Positions 8,202 through 16,699 of a stretch of 22,597 bases of DNA are shown here, piece by piece (position 1 is the first letter of the stretch; each line of letters opens with the position of its first letter). This DNA is from Solobacterium sp. (GTDB lineage Bacteria; Bacillota_I; Bacilli_A; Erysipelotrichales; Erysipelotrichaceae), in assembly GCA_017543025.1 (NCBI GenBank), contig JAFYGX010000108.1, positions 1 through 22,597 of the forward strand, in the 5' to 3' direction. A program made the position numbers and the translations under genes. The notes below the pieces were generated by a model, which had not been told where the DNA came from, did not search any database, and worked only from the letters and a program-made list of their open reading frames with translations.

Positions 8202-8283
8202 AATGCGTTCCGCTTCCTCCGCAAATTCCATTTCTACACGAGTCAGCTCATTTTCAGAAGCAGGCGGTTCAGATGTATACAGC

Positions 8284-8311
8284 ATTATATCATACGCATG
8301 TCAGCCTTAAA
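8284..8311 (-). promoter_or_regulatory. Candidate extended -10 promoter for the kinase operon
   Basis: On the minus strand TGATATAAT (8292-8284) is a full TGn-extended -10. A weak TTTAAG -35 (8311-8306) lies 16 bases upstream. Initiation near 8277 would give a ~75-base leader to the ATG at 8201 and rules out the in-frame ATG at 8285 embedded in the box. Confidence 0.5.
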
Positions 8312-8375
8312 TCCCCATCGCTGTACCTGTGAATTCCTTCATTCCCGCTCCCCGTACTGTTTTCTTCTTCCGGCT

Positions 8376-8996
8376 TCAATCTGTCTGCGGCAGTACAAAA
8401 TAGTTCTCACACAGCAGAATGCCTTCCTCCCTGCCCGCATTGATCTCTTCTTCGCTCACATCATTCCGGTAACAGATTACAGTTCCGTCTTCTTCCTTCT
8501 TTGATCTGTCATAGCGGTAAATCCAGCTGCCGTCTTTCCATACTGCCATCTTCCGGTATTCATTCAGGAATACATCCGCATCCGCATAATCACCGATCAG
8601 ACTCAGCCCGTAGATGTTTTCCCGGATCGAAGGCAGACCGAGATTCAGGGGAGAGACTTCCTCATAACTTTTTATGGATGAAATCTTCGGGTAATTCACA
8701 TAACCTGCAACGCCTCCGTTCAGATAGGTGACATCTGCGATGATTTCGTAGAAACCGCCTTCCCGCAGCGGCTCTCCGTAATAATTGATCTCATACCCGT
8801 AATCCAGGGTATAAGCTTTCTGATCCAGCACATATACCAGGATCTTTGCATCAGATGCAGAATCGCTGTACATCATATCAGTGGACTGATCATCACCGGC
8901 AGAGGGGCGAGCCGTTCTGCAGCCGAAAAGGCCTGTCATTAACAGAACAGCACTCAGCACAAGTTCAATCATTACCGTCTTTCTCATATCGTTCAT
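8376..8996 (-). CDS. Lipoprotein of unknown function (206 aa)
   Basis: The N-terminus MRKTVMIELVLSAVLLMTGL is followed by a lipobox LFGC, so the product should be a membrane-anchored lipoprotein. The mature part begins with a Ser/Asp-rich linker, then aromatic-rich beta-type sequence (YVLDQKAYTLDYGYEINYYG, YEIIADVTYLNGGVAGYVNY) and an acidic C-terminus. No enzymatic motif is seen. The ATG at 8996 has no ribosome site of its own; it overlaps as ATGA the stop of a 10-codon ORF that has one. A second ATG at 8987 would trim three residues. The next gene upstream encodes another exported or anchored ~207-aa protein with a loosely similar aromatic pattern. Confidence 0.75.
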   Translation of the reverse strand: MNDMRKTVMIELVLSAVLLMTGLFGCRTARPSAGDDQSTDMMYSDSASDAKILVYVLDQKAYTLDYGYEINYYGEPLREGGFYEIIADVTYLNGGVAGYVNYPKISSIKSYEEVSPLNLGLPSIRENIYGLSLIGDYADADVFLNEYRKMAVWKDGSWIYRYDRSKKEEDGTVICYRNDVSEEEINAGREEGILLCENYFVLPQTD

Positions 8997-9025
8997 AAGG
9001 CAAGGAAGCCCATCGTCTCATCCAT
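8993..9025 (-). CDS. Putative 10-codon upstream ORF coupled to the lipoprotein gene
   Basis: On the minus strand an ATG at 9025 starts MDETMGFLAL and stops at TGA 8995-8993, sharing ATGA with the lipoprotein start. AAAGGAGAGAGG lies upstream, with GAGG about 11 bases from the ATG, whereas the lipoprotein ATG itself lacks a ribosome site. A GAGG/CCTC pair around CAATT could fold over the ribosome site. The simplest reading is translational coupling through a short leader; no amino-acid run suggests attenuation. Confidence 0.4.
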   Translation of the reverse strand: MDETMGFLAL

Positions 9026-9228
9026 GGGAGGAATTGCCTCTCTCCTTTCAGTATTCCGCCGGGCAGTTTACAGCATTATTGTAGAGTTATCAGTCAGAGA
9101 ATTGGTATGTTATTCGCACAATCCCGGAAAATAAGAAAAAATGATCTTACGCTCCGGTATAACCTGCTTCAGTGGGTTCTTTTATGGCAGAAACAGATTG
9201 CATTACCCATTATCAGCCGACTACACTG

Positions 9229-9852
9229 TCACTCATTCATCATCTGCTTTCTGTAAGGGTTATCTTCCGCCGCATTAAACCCGTCCAGAAGGAAGTCTTT
9301 CGGGATATACGCCGGATAATCAAGATCCATGTAATAGTTGCAGAAGATTTCCTCCGCGTAGATGATCCTGTTTTTACCGTCCGTCAGGGCATATACAAAT
9401 CCGTGATACCTGTCCGCATACACAGCGAGCAGTTCATATGTCTGTTCTTCCGTCACGCTGTAATAGCCGACATAATCCGTTGAAGGATATTTTCTCAGCC
9501 GGGCTGCCTCAGCCGCATACGCTTCGTCCGGATAATCCATCACAAGATATCCGAGATACTGCGCATCCCAAGGGTTGTAGTAAACCATCTTATAATCAGC
9601 AGCGTATGATACGTCCGTTATCGTACGCGGCCAGATGCGCTCATCCATTCCCCATTTATGCCACAGCGTGTCCTGCCCGTCAGATGAAAACGACATGTAT
9701 GTTTCATAATTTGCGATATCTTCATGGACTTCCGGCTTTGCTGCAACTGAGCTAAACAGTATGATTCTGATCAGCCCGGCCGGAACCAGTGCTGTCAGAA
9801 TTCCCGCCGCAATCACAACCCAGACCCATTTCTTTTTCAAGACGGCGTTCAT
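9229..9852 (-). CDS. Signal-anchored protein of unknown function (207 aa)
   Basis: The ATG at 9852 is chosen over a GTG at 9858 because AGGGG lies five to six bases before it. KKKWVWVVIAAGILTALVPAG and the following IIRIILFSSVA-like stretch form an N-terminal signal or anchor without a clear lipobox cysteine. The exported part is rich in Tyr and Trp (YKMVYYNPWDAQYLGYL, YVGYYSVTEEQTYELLAVY, IIYAEEIFCNYYMDLDYPAY), and ends FLLDGFNAAEDNPYRKQ. I do not recognise a named domain. The YLGYL...YP and following Y-rich blocks loosely resemble the neighbouring lipoprotein, hinting at distant relation. Confidence 0.8.
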   Translation of the reverse strand: MNAVLKKKWVWVVIAAGILTALVPAGLIRIILFSSVAAKPEVHEDIANYETYMSFSSDGQDTLWHKWGMDERIWPRTITDVSYAADYKMVYYNPWDAQYLGYLVMDYPDEAYAAEAARLRKYPSTDYVGYYSVTEEQTYELLAVYADRYHGFVYALTDGKNRIIYAEEIFCNYYMDLDYPAYIPKDFLLDGFNAAEDNPYRKQMMNE

Positions 9853-9911
9853 ACACACCCCTGCTTTCTTTCTGCCCGCAAGCCAGGCCTGTCACATACA
9901 GAATGCGCCGG

Positions 9912-10721
9912 TCATCTGATCTCTGTGCTTACCGGCGCTTCGACAGGTAATCTCCGTTCCTGTTTCCGCTCCCATTCCGCATGCGCTCTGTGCCATTTCT
10001 CACTGTGCGCTCCAAGCGCACCGATCTGGCGCGGATGAGCAAGCGGCAGTACAGCCATTTTTCTTCCGCAGATCTCAGCTTCCGAGCAGTTTCCGTAACC
10101 ATACCGGTCGGTATATTCCTGAAGCGTACCGTATGATACGTCAGAAACCCGTTTCAGAAACTGTGCAATCGGAATATCTCCCAGCAGAACAAGCAGACCG
10201 GCCTTCGAGCGCATTATCTCATCTGCAATTTCCTCTGCCCGTTTCGCATCACAGAACACAGACGGCCGTTTCGGAATGGTAACTTCATTCAGAGCACAGA
10301 TTTCTATGCACGGGTTGTATTTCTCCTGAATTACCCTGACCTGCCCCGGATTCAGCTTTGTCTCCGGCAGACAGTCACAGAGCCATGCGTCATTCCGGGA
10401 AAAGCCAAGCGGCGCCAGGATGTGATCATCAAGAACCTTTGCGGACGGACCGTTGAGCTGCCTTCCTGCAGGCTCCAGTGTTCCAAGCGCTTCCGGAACA
10501 TGTATGCGGCTGATGATCGCCTCTGCTTCAGCCGGATTTCCATCCCAGAAGATTTCCGGCTCACTCGCAACTGCCAGCGCCTGGCAGATAACATTGCCGT
10601 TCTTTTTCCATCTTGCATGAACCGCACTGGCATACACACCAAGCACAAAAATCTTTTTCGGCGACTGGTCTTTCTGCACCAGAGGATGAACATATTCTCC
10701 AAACGGAAACTGTGCCTTCAT
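9912..10721 (-). CDS. Uracil-DNA glycosylase-superfamily-like protein
   Basis: The 269-aa product has an early strand-loop KKIFVLGVYASAVHARW, then LNGPSAKVLDDHILAPLGF, a hydrophobic strand GLLVLLGDIPIAQFL and a late PLAHPRQIGALGAH. This order resembles the UDG-like fold, in which the last motif is an HPS-type loop; here it is HPR. The usual GxDPxP water-activating motif is not obvious, so activity on uracil is uncertain, and the protein may be a UDG-like family member of other function. AAAGGA lies eight bases upstream and the ATG overlaps the TfoX-like stop as ATGA, so it is translationally coupled. It ends the three-gene operon. Confidence 0.6.
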   Translation of the reverse strand: MKAQFPFGEYVHPLVQKDQSPKKIFVLGVYASAVHARWKKNGNVICQALAVASEPEIFWDGNPAEAEAIISRIHVPEALGTLEPAGRQLNGPSAKVLDDHILAPLGFSRNDAWLCDCLPETKLNPGQVRVIQEKYNPCIEICALNEVTIPKRPSVFCDAKRAEEIADEIMRSKAGLLVLLGDIPIAQFLKRVSDVSYGTLQEYTDRYGYGNCSEAEICGRKMAVLPLAHPRQIGALGAHSEKWHRAHAEWERKQERRLPVEAPVSTEIR

Positions 10722-11056
10722 GAATGAGTTCCTTTCATCCGTTTCGCTTTCTGTTTCGAAGCAGGCAGCTCGTCATACATGGCAGTTACCAGTTCACGGA
10801 GAAAACCCCTGTTCTCCACATTTTCAACCATCAGCATTTCCTTTGCGCCTTCATACGGCAATTCTCTGGCAGCTTCCGGCATCATGGTCAGAGCCGATTT
10901 CACAGGCTTCACCAGAAAACGGTTATCATATATGCCGCCGATCACTTTGCCGCGATAATAGAGAATATATTCTCCCATCATCGCCTTGCAGGAAACATCC
11001 TCCAGTTCAGAAAGCTGTTCCAGAATGAAATCACGATATTCTTTGTCTGAAGCCAT
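10718..11056 (-). CDS. TfoX N-terminal domain protein
   Basis: The 112-aa product matches the TfoX/Sxy N-terminal domain along its length: a first helix EYRDFILEQLSEL, the MMGEYILYYRGKVIGGIYDNRFLVKPV beta section with the characteristic MMGEY, then ELPYEGAKEMLMVENVENRGFL. There is no TfoX C-terminal domain. In gamma-proteobacteria full TfoX activates competence genes; stand-alone N-domains in Bacillota have no settled role. AAAGGA is placed well before the ATG, which follows the GyrI-like stop by three bases, and the stop overlaps the UDG-like start, so all three are one operon. Confidence 0.88.
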   Translation of the reverse strand: MASDKEYRDFILEQLSELEDVSCKAMMGEYILYYRGKVIGGIYDNRFLVKPVKSALTMMPEAARELPYEGAKEMLMVENVENRGFLRELVTAMYDELPASKQKAKRMKGTHS

Positions 11057-11059
11057 ATT

Positions 11060-11692
11060 CTATTCCTTTCTGACCGGATGCCGGATCACAGTTTTCAGCT
11101 TTTCCGGAGCCGTCTTTCTGGCATCGCTCAGATAAATCTCGTGATGCAGACGCTGATCTGTAATATCCAGAACACAGCCCATCTTCTCCATATATTCATG
11201 CATCAGCGCCACCGTTGCAGGTTCGTCATCATACGGCCCGATATGCATGCACTGAACGCACAGACCTTCGTCATAAGTCAGAAATTCCACTCCGGAAAAG
11301 TCCTGTTTCTTCTTTTTTTCCGCTTCTTTCACGGCCCATTCAAGATCTTCTTCTGTCACAAAATCCGGCAGACGAATAACAGAAATCCACCTGAAGTTTT
11401 CCTTATGGCGATAGTCGACGCCATTCACTCCATCCTGCCACCAGAAACCCTCCAGCGGCGGAACCACAAAATCAAAATAACCGTCGATCTGATGTTCGCC
11501 CTTCCTGCTCATTTTGATGGTATATGCGGCACCATAAAGCAACCCGATCGCCTGTTTGTATTCCCCGTCTTCCAGATTCGGATCACCCTGTCCGCGAACA
11601 GCGATGTAATTCATACGCGGAACCGTTACAATCGACGGGGTGCTCTTCGGCATATAGAATTCCCTGTATTCTTTTTTATAATCAAACGCCAT
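11060..11692 (-). CDS. GyrI-like small-molecule-binding domain protein
   Basis: The 210-aa protein fits the stand-alone GyrI-like group: N-terminal YKKEYREFYMPKSTPSIVTV, then MNYIAVRGQGDPN, a duplicated alpha-beta sheet with FDFVVPPLEGFWW, and a second half LCVQCMHIGPYDDEPATVA followed by LHHEIYLSDARKTAPEKLKT. Members of this group bind amphiphilic or xenobiotic molecules and some hydrolyse them. GGAAAGGAAAAG lies about ten bases upstream of the ATG. It starts 40 bases after the decayed beta-lactamase-family gene and is intact, unlike that gene. It leads the trio with TfoX-like and UDG-like genes. Confidence 0.88.
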   Translation of the reverse strand: MAFDYKKEYREFYMPKSTPSIVTVPRMNYIAVRGQGDPNLEDGEYKQAIGLLYGAAYTIKMSRKGEHQIDGYFDFVVPPLEGFWWQDGVNGVDYRHKENFRWISVIRLPDFVTEEDLEWAVKEAEKKKKQDFSGVEFLTYDEGLCVQCMHIGPYDDEPATVALMHEYMEKMGCVLDITDQRLHHEIYLSDARKTAPEKLKTVIRHPVRKE

Positions 11693-11732
11693 AGCGCTGT
11701 CTTTTCCTTTCCTTTTCCTGTAAGTCAGCTGC

Positions 11733-13202
11733 TCACTTTATCACAGGCATCCGGATAAACACAGGCAGCCTCCGGTCCGTCATGCCAAGCCCGGAATCCG
11801 TCATCAGCGTCTCATCCGCCTCAATGGAAAGCTGATCATCTCTGAATGTGAAGAGCAGTCTGACACCGCTGATCGCATCCCTGCGCCGGATCTCAGCTTC
11901 CAGCCTCCGCAGGCTCCGCCATCCGGCTGCCGCCGCATATGTGATTCCGTCTATTTCCGTACAGATAAACGAACGGTCACGGGCACATGGCAGTACATTT
12001 CGTATGCCATTCTCTGTAAAGATGATCTGAATCACATCATCTGAAAAGCCAAATGACAGTTCTGTGATCTTCTTTTCCGGATCAAAGCCAAACAGTCCTG
12101 CTCCCCCGGCCAGCTGTGCAATTCCGCACATCCCTTCCGCTGTTTCAGAAACATATACAGAATTCTGCAGTTCTTCTTCAAACAGGGGGTTCCGGCAGGA
12201 GCCAAACGGTATCAGAGACAGATTTGAAGGAAGCTGAACCATTTCATTTTCCACATACGGCAGTAAATTCCGGTTCACCGCATCCATCAGTGTCTGTGTC
12301 TGTTCGGTTGCGGAGTTAATGATAACAGCCATATCAAGCGAAGGATACACCAGACCGAACTGCCCATATGCACCGTCTGCCCGGAAGGAACCTTCCGGTG
12401 TGCCGATCCAGCACTGGTATCCGTAGCCGTTCGCCCATTCGCCGCTGTGATTTGCTGAGTCGCCAAGTGTTTCAATCTGCTTTACTCCGGCGCGTGAGAA
12501 ATACTAGTCAGAAAGCAGCTTCCTGCCATTCCATGAGCCATCCTCCAGCATGAACTGCGTAAATGCCGCCATGTCTTCCAGCTTCATCTTCATACCGCCG
12601 CCGCCATGTTCGGTTCCCATCGCATCCGGAAGACGCGCGCATTTCACTTCCTGAATACCAAGCGGGTCAAAAAGCCGCGGCTTCAGATATTCTGTAACCC
12701 GCTGCCCGGTCTTTTTCTGAATAATAGCAGAAAGGATATCCGTGCCCGGTGTATTGTACAGAAAGAACGTTCCCGGTTCATATACAAAGGGCTGGGCAAA
12801 AAATCTGCGAATCCAGTTTTCCGAATAATCCCCGCACTCTGTCTCATGTCCGCAGCTCATCGTCAGAAGATGATGAATCCGGCAGCTGAGCAGGTTCCCG
12901 GAAGGATTCTCCGGAAGATACTCCGGAAACAGATCCGCAATCCGCTCATCAAGGTCCAGCAGTCCTTCCTGCCGGGCAAACCCGACAGCTGCAGCAGTGA
13001 TGGATTTACTGAACGAATAGACCGGATGAAAATCTTCTTCTCCATACGGATCCCAGACAATTCTGCAGCAGCATTTCCCATGTCTCAGAATCATCAGCCG
13101 GTGCAATTCGATTCCTGCCCGGCTCACATCCTTCAGAAACGCACGGATACTGCTTTCCGGAATTCCCGCTTCCTGCGGCAGAATCATTTCAAAACGACTC
13201 AT
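11733..13202 (-). pseudogene. Serine beta-lactamase-family hydrolase interrupted by an in-frame amber codon
   Basis: From the ATG at 13202 (GGAAAGGAAG upstream) the reading frame encodes a class C-type hydrolase: S63-F-S-K66 as the SxxK nucleophile motif, YNT in FFLYNTPGTDIL as the second motif. At codon 233 (12506-12504) there is a TAG after GRKLLSD. The same frame then continues without interruption to 11733: YFSRAGVKQIETLGDS, HSGEWANGYGYQCW, GAYGQFGLVYPSLDMAVI, then a C-terminal domain. So a single base change splits a ~488-residue protein, losing the HSG-type third motif. Restart from the internal ATG at 12350 is unlikely to be active. A neighbouring gene uses TAG as a normal stop, so recoding is not favoured. 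These families are peptidases or esterases as often as antibiotic-resistance enzymes. Confidence 0.85.
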
Positions 13203-13326
13203 AATACAAAGCTTCCTTTCCTGTTTCCTTCCGATGATCACCTGACAGACAGAGTCCCGGTAAGTTTGGGGTGCTCATAAAAATGCAGGCCGGACCCGTT
13301 ACGCGCCTCAGCCGGAGAACGCATTC

Positions 13327-14800
13327 TTACTGACTGGCGTCATCGTATTCAATTGCTTTCAGTTTTTTCTTATACTTTTCCACAGCCTGATTCAGTGATT
13401 TCAGGGCTGCCCGTTTTGTTCTTCGCGCAGTCGCTCCATGTCGCGCTCAAGATGAAACGCAGTCACGAACGACACAAACAGAATAATCGACAGAATCATC
13501 GGAATTCCGTTATAAAATGCGCGGATTGTCGATATTACAGTCTCTGACTGGGCGATTCCCTGAGCCGCTTTTGCGCCGTCAAGCCCTGCCCATGCCATTG
13601 CTCCGCCGAATATGGCAACGCCCAGTCCGAGGCCGAGTTTCTGCGCGGCGGAGGTTCCTGCATTGCCCATTCCGACTGCGTTGATACCCGTCTTGAATTT
13701 GCCGTAGGTGATGGAGTCAGCTACGAGTCCCAGTGCCATTCCCGAAGACATTCCAAGACTGCAGCCTTTCAGGATATTGCACAGAACGATAAGCATCAGA
13801 CTGCACTCACAGAAATTAAACGCGATAAAGCCGATGACCATCAGGCCCGTTCCAAATATGAACACCCAGCTCTTGCCAAGCTTCTTCATCAGAAACGGCG
13901 TCAGCAGCATGACCAGAAGCTGGGAAACTGAAACAGAATTAGCCAGCAGTCCGAAACTGGAATAATCATTGAGAACATACAGTGCATAATTTGTGCCGCT
14001 GGCAGACATGAAGATCAGGATGAGATAGGTGAAAAACACTGCAACAAACAGCATGACCCAGTATTTGTTCGGAAGCAGAGCCCTGACTGCAGCTACAGGC
14101 TTCACATCATCGGATGCTGTCTCTGCATCACTTACCCGTTCTCTGGTAGAAAAGACTGTAATCAGGGTTGAAACAAGTACAAAGATACTGACTGTGATAA
14201 CGGCGCCGGTGAAACCTGCCTGTGTGTTCGGATTATCGGCACGATCGCTGAACAACGTCAGCAGGGGAATAAAGAATGTGTTGATCAGAATGGTGCCGAT
14301 CGACTGGAAAAGCTGCTGAATATTGCCCAGTATGCCCCGTTCCTCTCCGTTTCGGGTCATCAGGGAAATCAGGGAAAAATACGGCACCTGCATAAATGTC
14401 AGAAACACCGAATTAACCAGGTTGTAAATCACAAATATGTATATGTACTTCAGCGTCGAGGGAAACGACCTGGGAACAGAAAAAATCAGAATCAGACTGA
14501 CTGACATCGGAAGACACATGCGCAGCAGCCACACTCTCGCCTTGCCCATTTTCGAGCGGGTATGGTCTACGATATTTCCGATCACAATATCAGATACGCC
14601 ATCGATCAGTTTGGAAACCGCGAACAGAACGGACAGTATCCCGGCATCCACAAGAGCCACATTCATCATATAAATCATAATGAATGAGCCGAGAACGCCT
14701 GTGAGCATCCCCGTCCGCAGGAGGCCATTCCGAATCCGATCCGCTCTCCCCAGCCCAGTTTCCGTTCCGGATCATTATGTTTTGTTGCAAGCTGAATCAT
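13327..14800 (-). pseudogene. MFS sugar:cation symporter-like (GPH-type) transporter gene with two frameshifts
   Basis: The longest open piece, 13401-14708, encodes ~435 residues with about 11 membrane spans, DxxSDIVIGNIVDHTRSKMGKAR loop and ISLMTRNGEERG, typical of the GPH group. The true start appears to be ATG 14800 (AAAGGA nine bases upstream), giving MIQLATKHNDPERKLGWGER and then IGFGMAS; this runs out of frame near 14709-14716, where one missing base would join it to MLTGVLGSF. At the other end the frame stops at 13401, but one missing base in the GGG at 13410-13412 would extend it through AALKSLNQAVEKYKKKLKAI to a TAA at 13327. Both lesions are one-base losses at or next to G runs. A functional protein would be ~490 aa. 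Sequencing error is the alternative. Confidence 0.75.
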
Positions 14801-14903
14801 GAACCATTTTCCTTTCCGGCAGCTTCTCGCAGCAGGATCTGCTTTGTTCTTCAATAATGCCGTACTGCAGACAGCAGGTTTTGTTCCTGATGAGTTTCAG
14901 TCA

Positions 14904-14924
14904 GTGACAGAATTATGCAGTCAC
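14904..14924. repeat. 21-bp dyad upstream of the transporter pseudogene
   Basis: GTGAC (14904-14908) and GTCAC (14920-14924) form a perfect inverted repeat with 11 bases between. It lies ~105 bases before the transporter start and could be an operator, but the arms are short and no good promoter is seen beside it. The rest of 14801-15030 holds nothing else I can support. Confidence 0.3.
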
Positions 14925-15030
14925 AACCCGGTTCGCGTGAGTTTCACAGCTGATTCTCTCAGGCACAGGTCACACAAATCCGATCATTATTTACAGACGC
15001 TTTGGAAACAGCTGTCATCCTCTGCCGCTT

Positions 15031-15790
15031 TTATATAAACAGGATCATCAGTAAATCTGAAATCAGATGCGCAGCTCCATGAGCGATCATTGCATAGCAG
15101 ATCCCGTATTTTCGATACAGAAAGCCAAAGCAGAGCCCCAGTCCGCCGTTGAACAGAAAGCATCTGAATACCAGAAGCGGAGTTAAGGCTGTCATGGCCA
15201 TTGTACCGGGAAGATGCCCTGCCGCAAATACCAGTGCGGAGACAATATTGGCCGAAGTCAGTACGCTCACCGATATCACAGTTTTATCTTTGCAGAACAG
15301 TTTCGAACTGACAAGTACCAGCAAAGACATGAAGAACAGTCTCATCATGACTTCTTCAATCACACCGCCCACCAGCATTCCGCTGATGAGTTTCAGCAAT
15401 CCCGGAGAACTCTGATACAGACCATCTACCCAGCCGCTGAATGAGCCGAATATCAGCTTGTCACCGGGAAATAAACACAATGCACCGATGAATGAACAGA
15501 GCGCTGTCGGTGCGATTGCTTTTTTATCAGACCGGATTTCCTTCCATAATCCGACTTTTTCTGAAATGATCAGACCGATCGCCCACAAGAACAACACCAT
15601 ACAGGATGCCATATTGAACCGCACCGCTGAGCGCCAGCATTTCAGAAGTTACACCCTGTTCGTGCAATTTCTGCAGCATTTCCTGTGAATACAGTTCAGG
15701 AATATATAATCCTGTGCAGCATTCCCCGATCAGTCCGCTGCATAAAACAAACAGCAGAAACTTTCAGTTGCGTTTCAGACAGCTTCTCAT
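15031..15790 (-). pseudogene. CPBP-family intramembrane metalloprotease gene with nonsense codon and frameshift
   Basis: The downstream open piece (to 15624) carries the CPBP (CAAX protease/bacteriocin-immunity) motifs: EEVMMR in GGVIEEVMMRLFFM, AAGHLPG, and a late HGAAH, within membrane helices. Upstream, an ATG at 15790 gives MRSCLKRN, a TGA at 15766-15764, then KFLLFVLCSGLIG (first helix) and YSQEMLQKLHEQGVTSEMLA running to 15582, where an extra base in a GGG (15582-15584) shifts the frame into AIGLIISEKVGLW. TGA could be a changed TGG. Both lesions are needed to explain the broken frame. The first ATG overlaps the stop of the small gene at 15787-16146. CPBP proteins process prenylated proteins or confer bacteriocin self-immunity; which applied here is unknown. 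Confidence 0.75.
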
Positions 15791-16146
15791 ACGTTAATCT
15801 TATTCCAATGGATTACATGTTTCCGCAAACACCGCTCTGATCCCGTTCTCACAAAAGAGCAGAAATCAAACAGAGACGGACGTCTCATGATGTCCAGCTT
15901 CTGAAGCGATTCGTTCTCTCTTAATCCGGTTTTCAGATCCAGACAGTGAAGCGCTTTCCAGTGCAGTAACCGTCCCTGTTCCGAAGCGTCTTTACGATCA
16001 TCATCGCACCAGTTCATATCTTTCCAAAGGGATGATCGGAAGTCCGGATCCGGGGAATCAAAAGAGCTGGTGCTTATCAGAATAGTCACGCAAAATTGTT
16101 CATGGAAGAAATTGCATTCGCAGATTTCTCTCTCGTATGATGTCAT
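15787..16146 (-). CDS. Small Cys/His-containing hypothetical protein
   Basis: The ATG at 16146 is preferred (119 aa): GAGG lies eight bases before it, while the ATG at 16152 is only two bases from the same site. Sequence is soluble, with CECNFFHEQFC near the N-terminus, an acidic DMNWCDDDRKDASEQG stretch and a basic C-terminus (RKHVIHWNKINV). Nothing matches a family I know. The main support for it is codon-like composition and the ATGA overlap with the CPBP gene start. It may be a partner of that protease gene, but with the protease decayed it too could be degenerate. Confidence 0.45.
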   Translation of the reverse strand: MTSYEREICECNFFHEQFCVTILISTSSFDSPDPDFRSSLWKDMNWCDDDRKDASEQGRLLHWKALHCLDLKTGLRENESLQKLDIMRRPSLFDFCSFVRTGSERCLRKHVIHWNKINV

Positions 16147-16477
16147 TGTCATTACCTCTTTCAGATTCTGACTCCCAATGCGGGACGGACTATGCATTGA
16201 TTATTGACGCCATTTTCCCATGTTGAAATGATGCCATTGTGTTGAACGAAAGCCGTTTCTGCTGCTAATGCTTTTCCCGGTTCATCGGATGAACTGAGCC
16301 GCTGACAAGCCGTGCCGCTTTCTGATATAAAACATTTTATCATTCGCCACAGCGATTAACGGACTGTTCTGTCACGCTGCCTGCAGTGACAGCGAAGCAC
16401 TGGAGAAGTGTTTACTCAGCCACCAGACAGAAAAATAACGGAAACAGGTTCCCATACAACAGTTCCAGCACCATCAG

Positions 16478-16519
16478 AAAATGTCAGAACCCGCATAAAT
16501 AAACGAGCTCTGACATTTT
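16478..16519. repeat. 11-bp perfect inverted repeat
   Basis: AAAATGTCAGA (16478-16488) and TCTGACATTTT (16509-16519) are perfect complements separated by 20 bases. The A-rich/T-rich ends could form a weak bidirectional terminator for the methyltransferase operon, or the arms could be protein-binding half-sites. Confidence 0.6.
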
Positions 16520-16679
16520 GTTTCTGCAGTGACTGTCGAAGAAACAGGTGTCATCAGACCGGCGATCAGCCAGAATCTCTGCCGGAAGGGTTTCTCCTCT
16601 GCGGCAAGCGAACAGACCAGCAGAATACCTGTAAAAATCAGAATTCCAGAACAGTTTGTCAGGAGCACATTTCCGGACT

Positions 16680-16699
16680 GAAAGCTCTCATCAGCTTTC
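16680..16699 (-). terminator. Hairpin just after the UbiE-like methyltransferase gene
   Basis: GAAAGCT (16680-16686) pairs perfectly with AGCTTTC (16693-16699) around a six-base loop, 18 bases past the stop. No T-run follows on the minus strand, so termination would be weak. Confidence 0.35.

Noticed and set aside
8202..8285. Longer N-terminus for the hybrid kinase starting at 8285
   Set aside because: The ATG is embedded in a TGATATAAT extended -10 box and has no ribosome site; starting at 8201 gives a typical short N-terminus before TM1.
11733..12350. Separate 205-residue gene downstream of the beta-lactamase fragment
   Set aside because: It is in the same frame as the upstream piece with only a TAG between them, and reads as the C-terminal part of one protein.
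16474..16668. Small hydrophobic minus-strand ORF
   Set aside because: It starts at GTG with no ribosome site and has only one convincing hydrophobic run; kept only as a possible remnant in the gap note.
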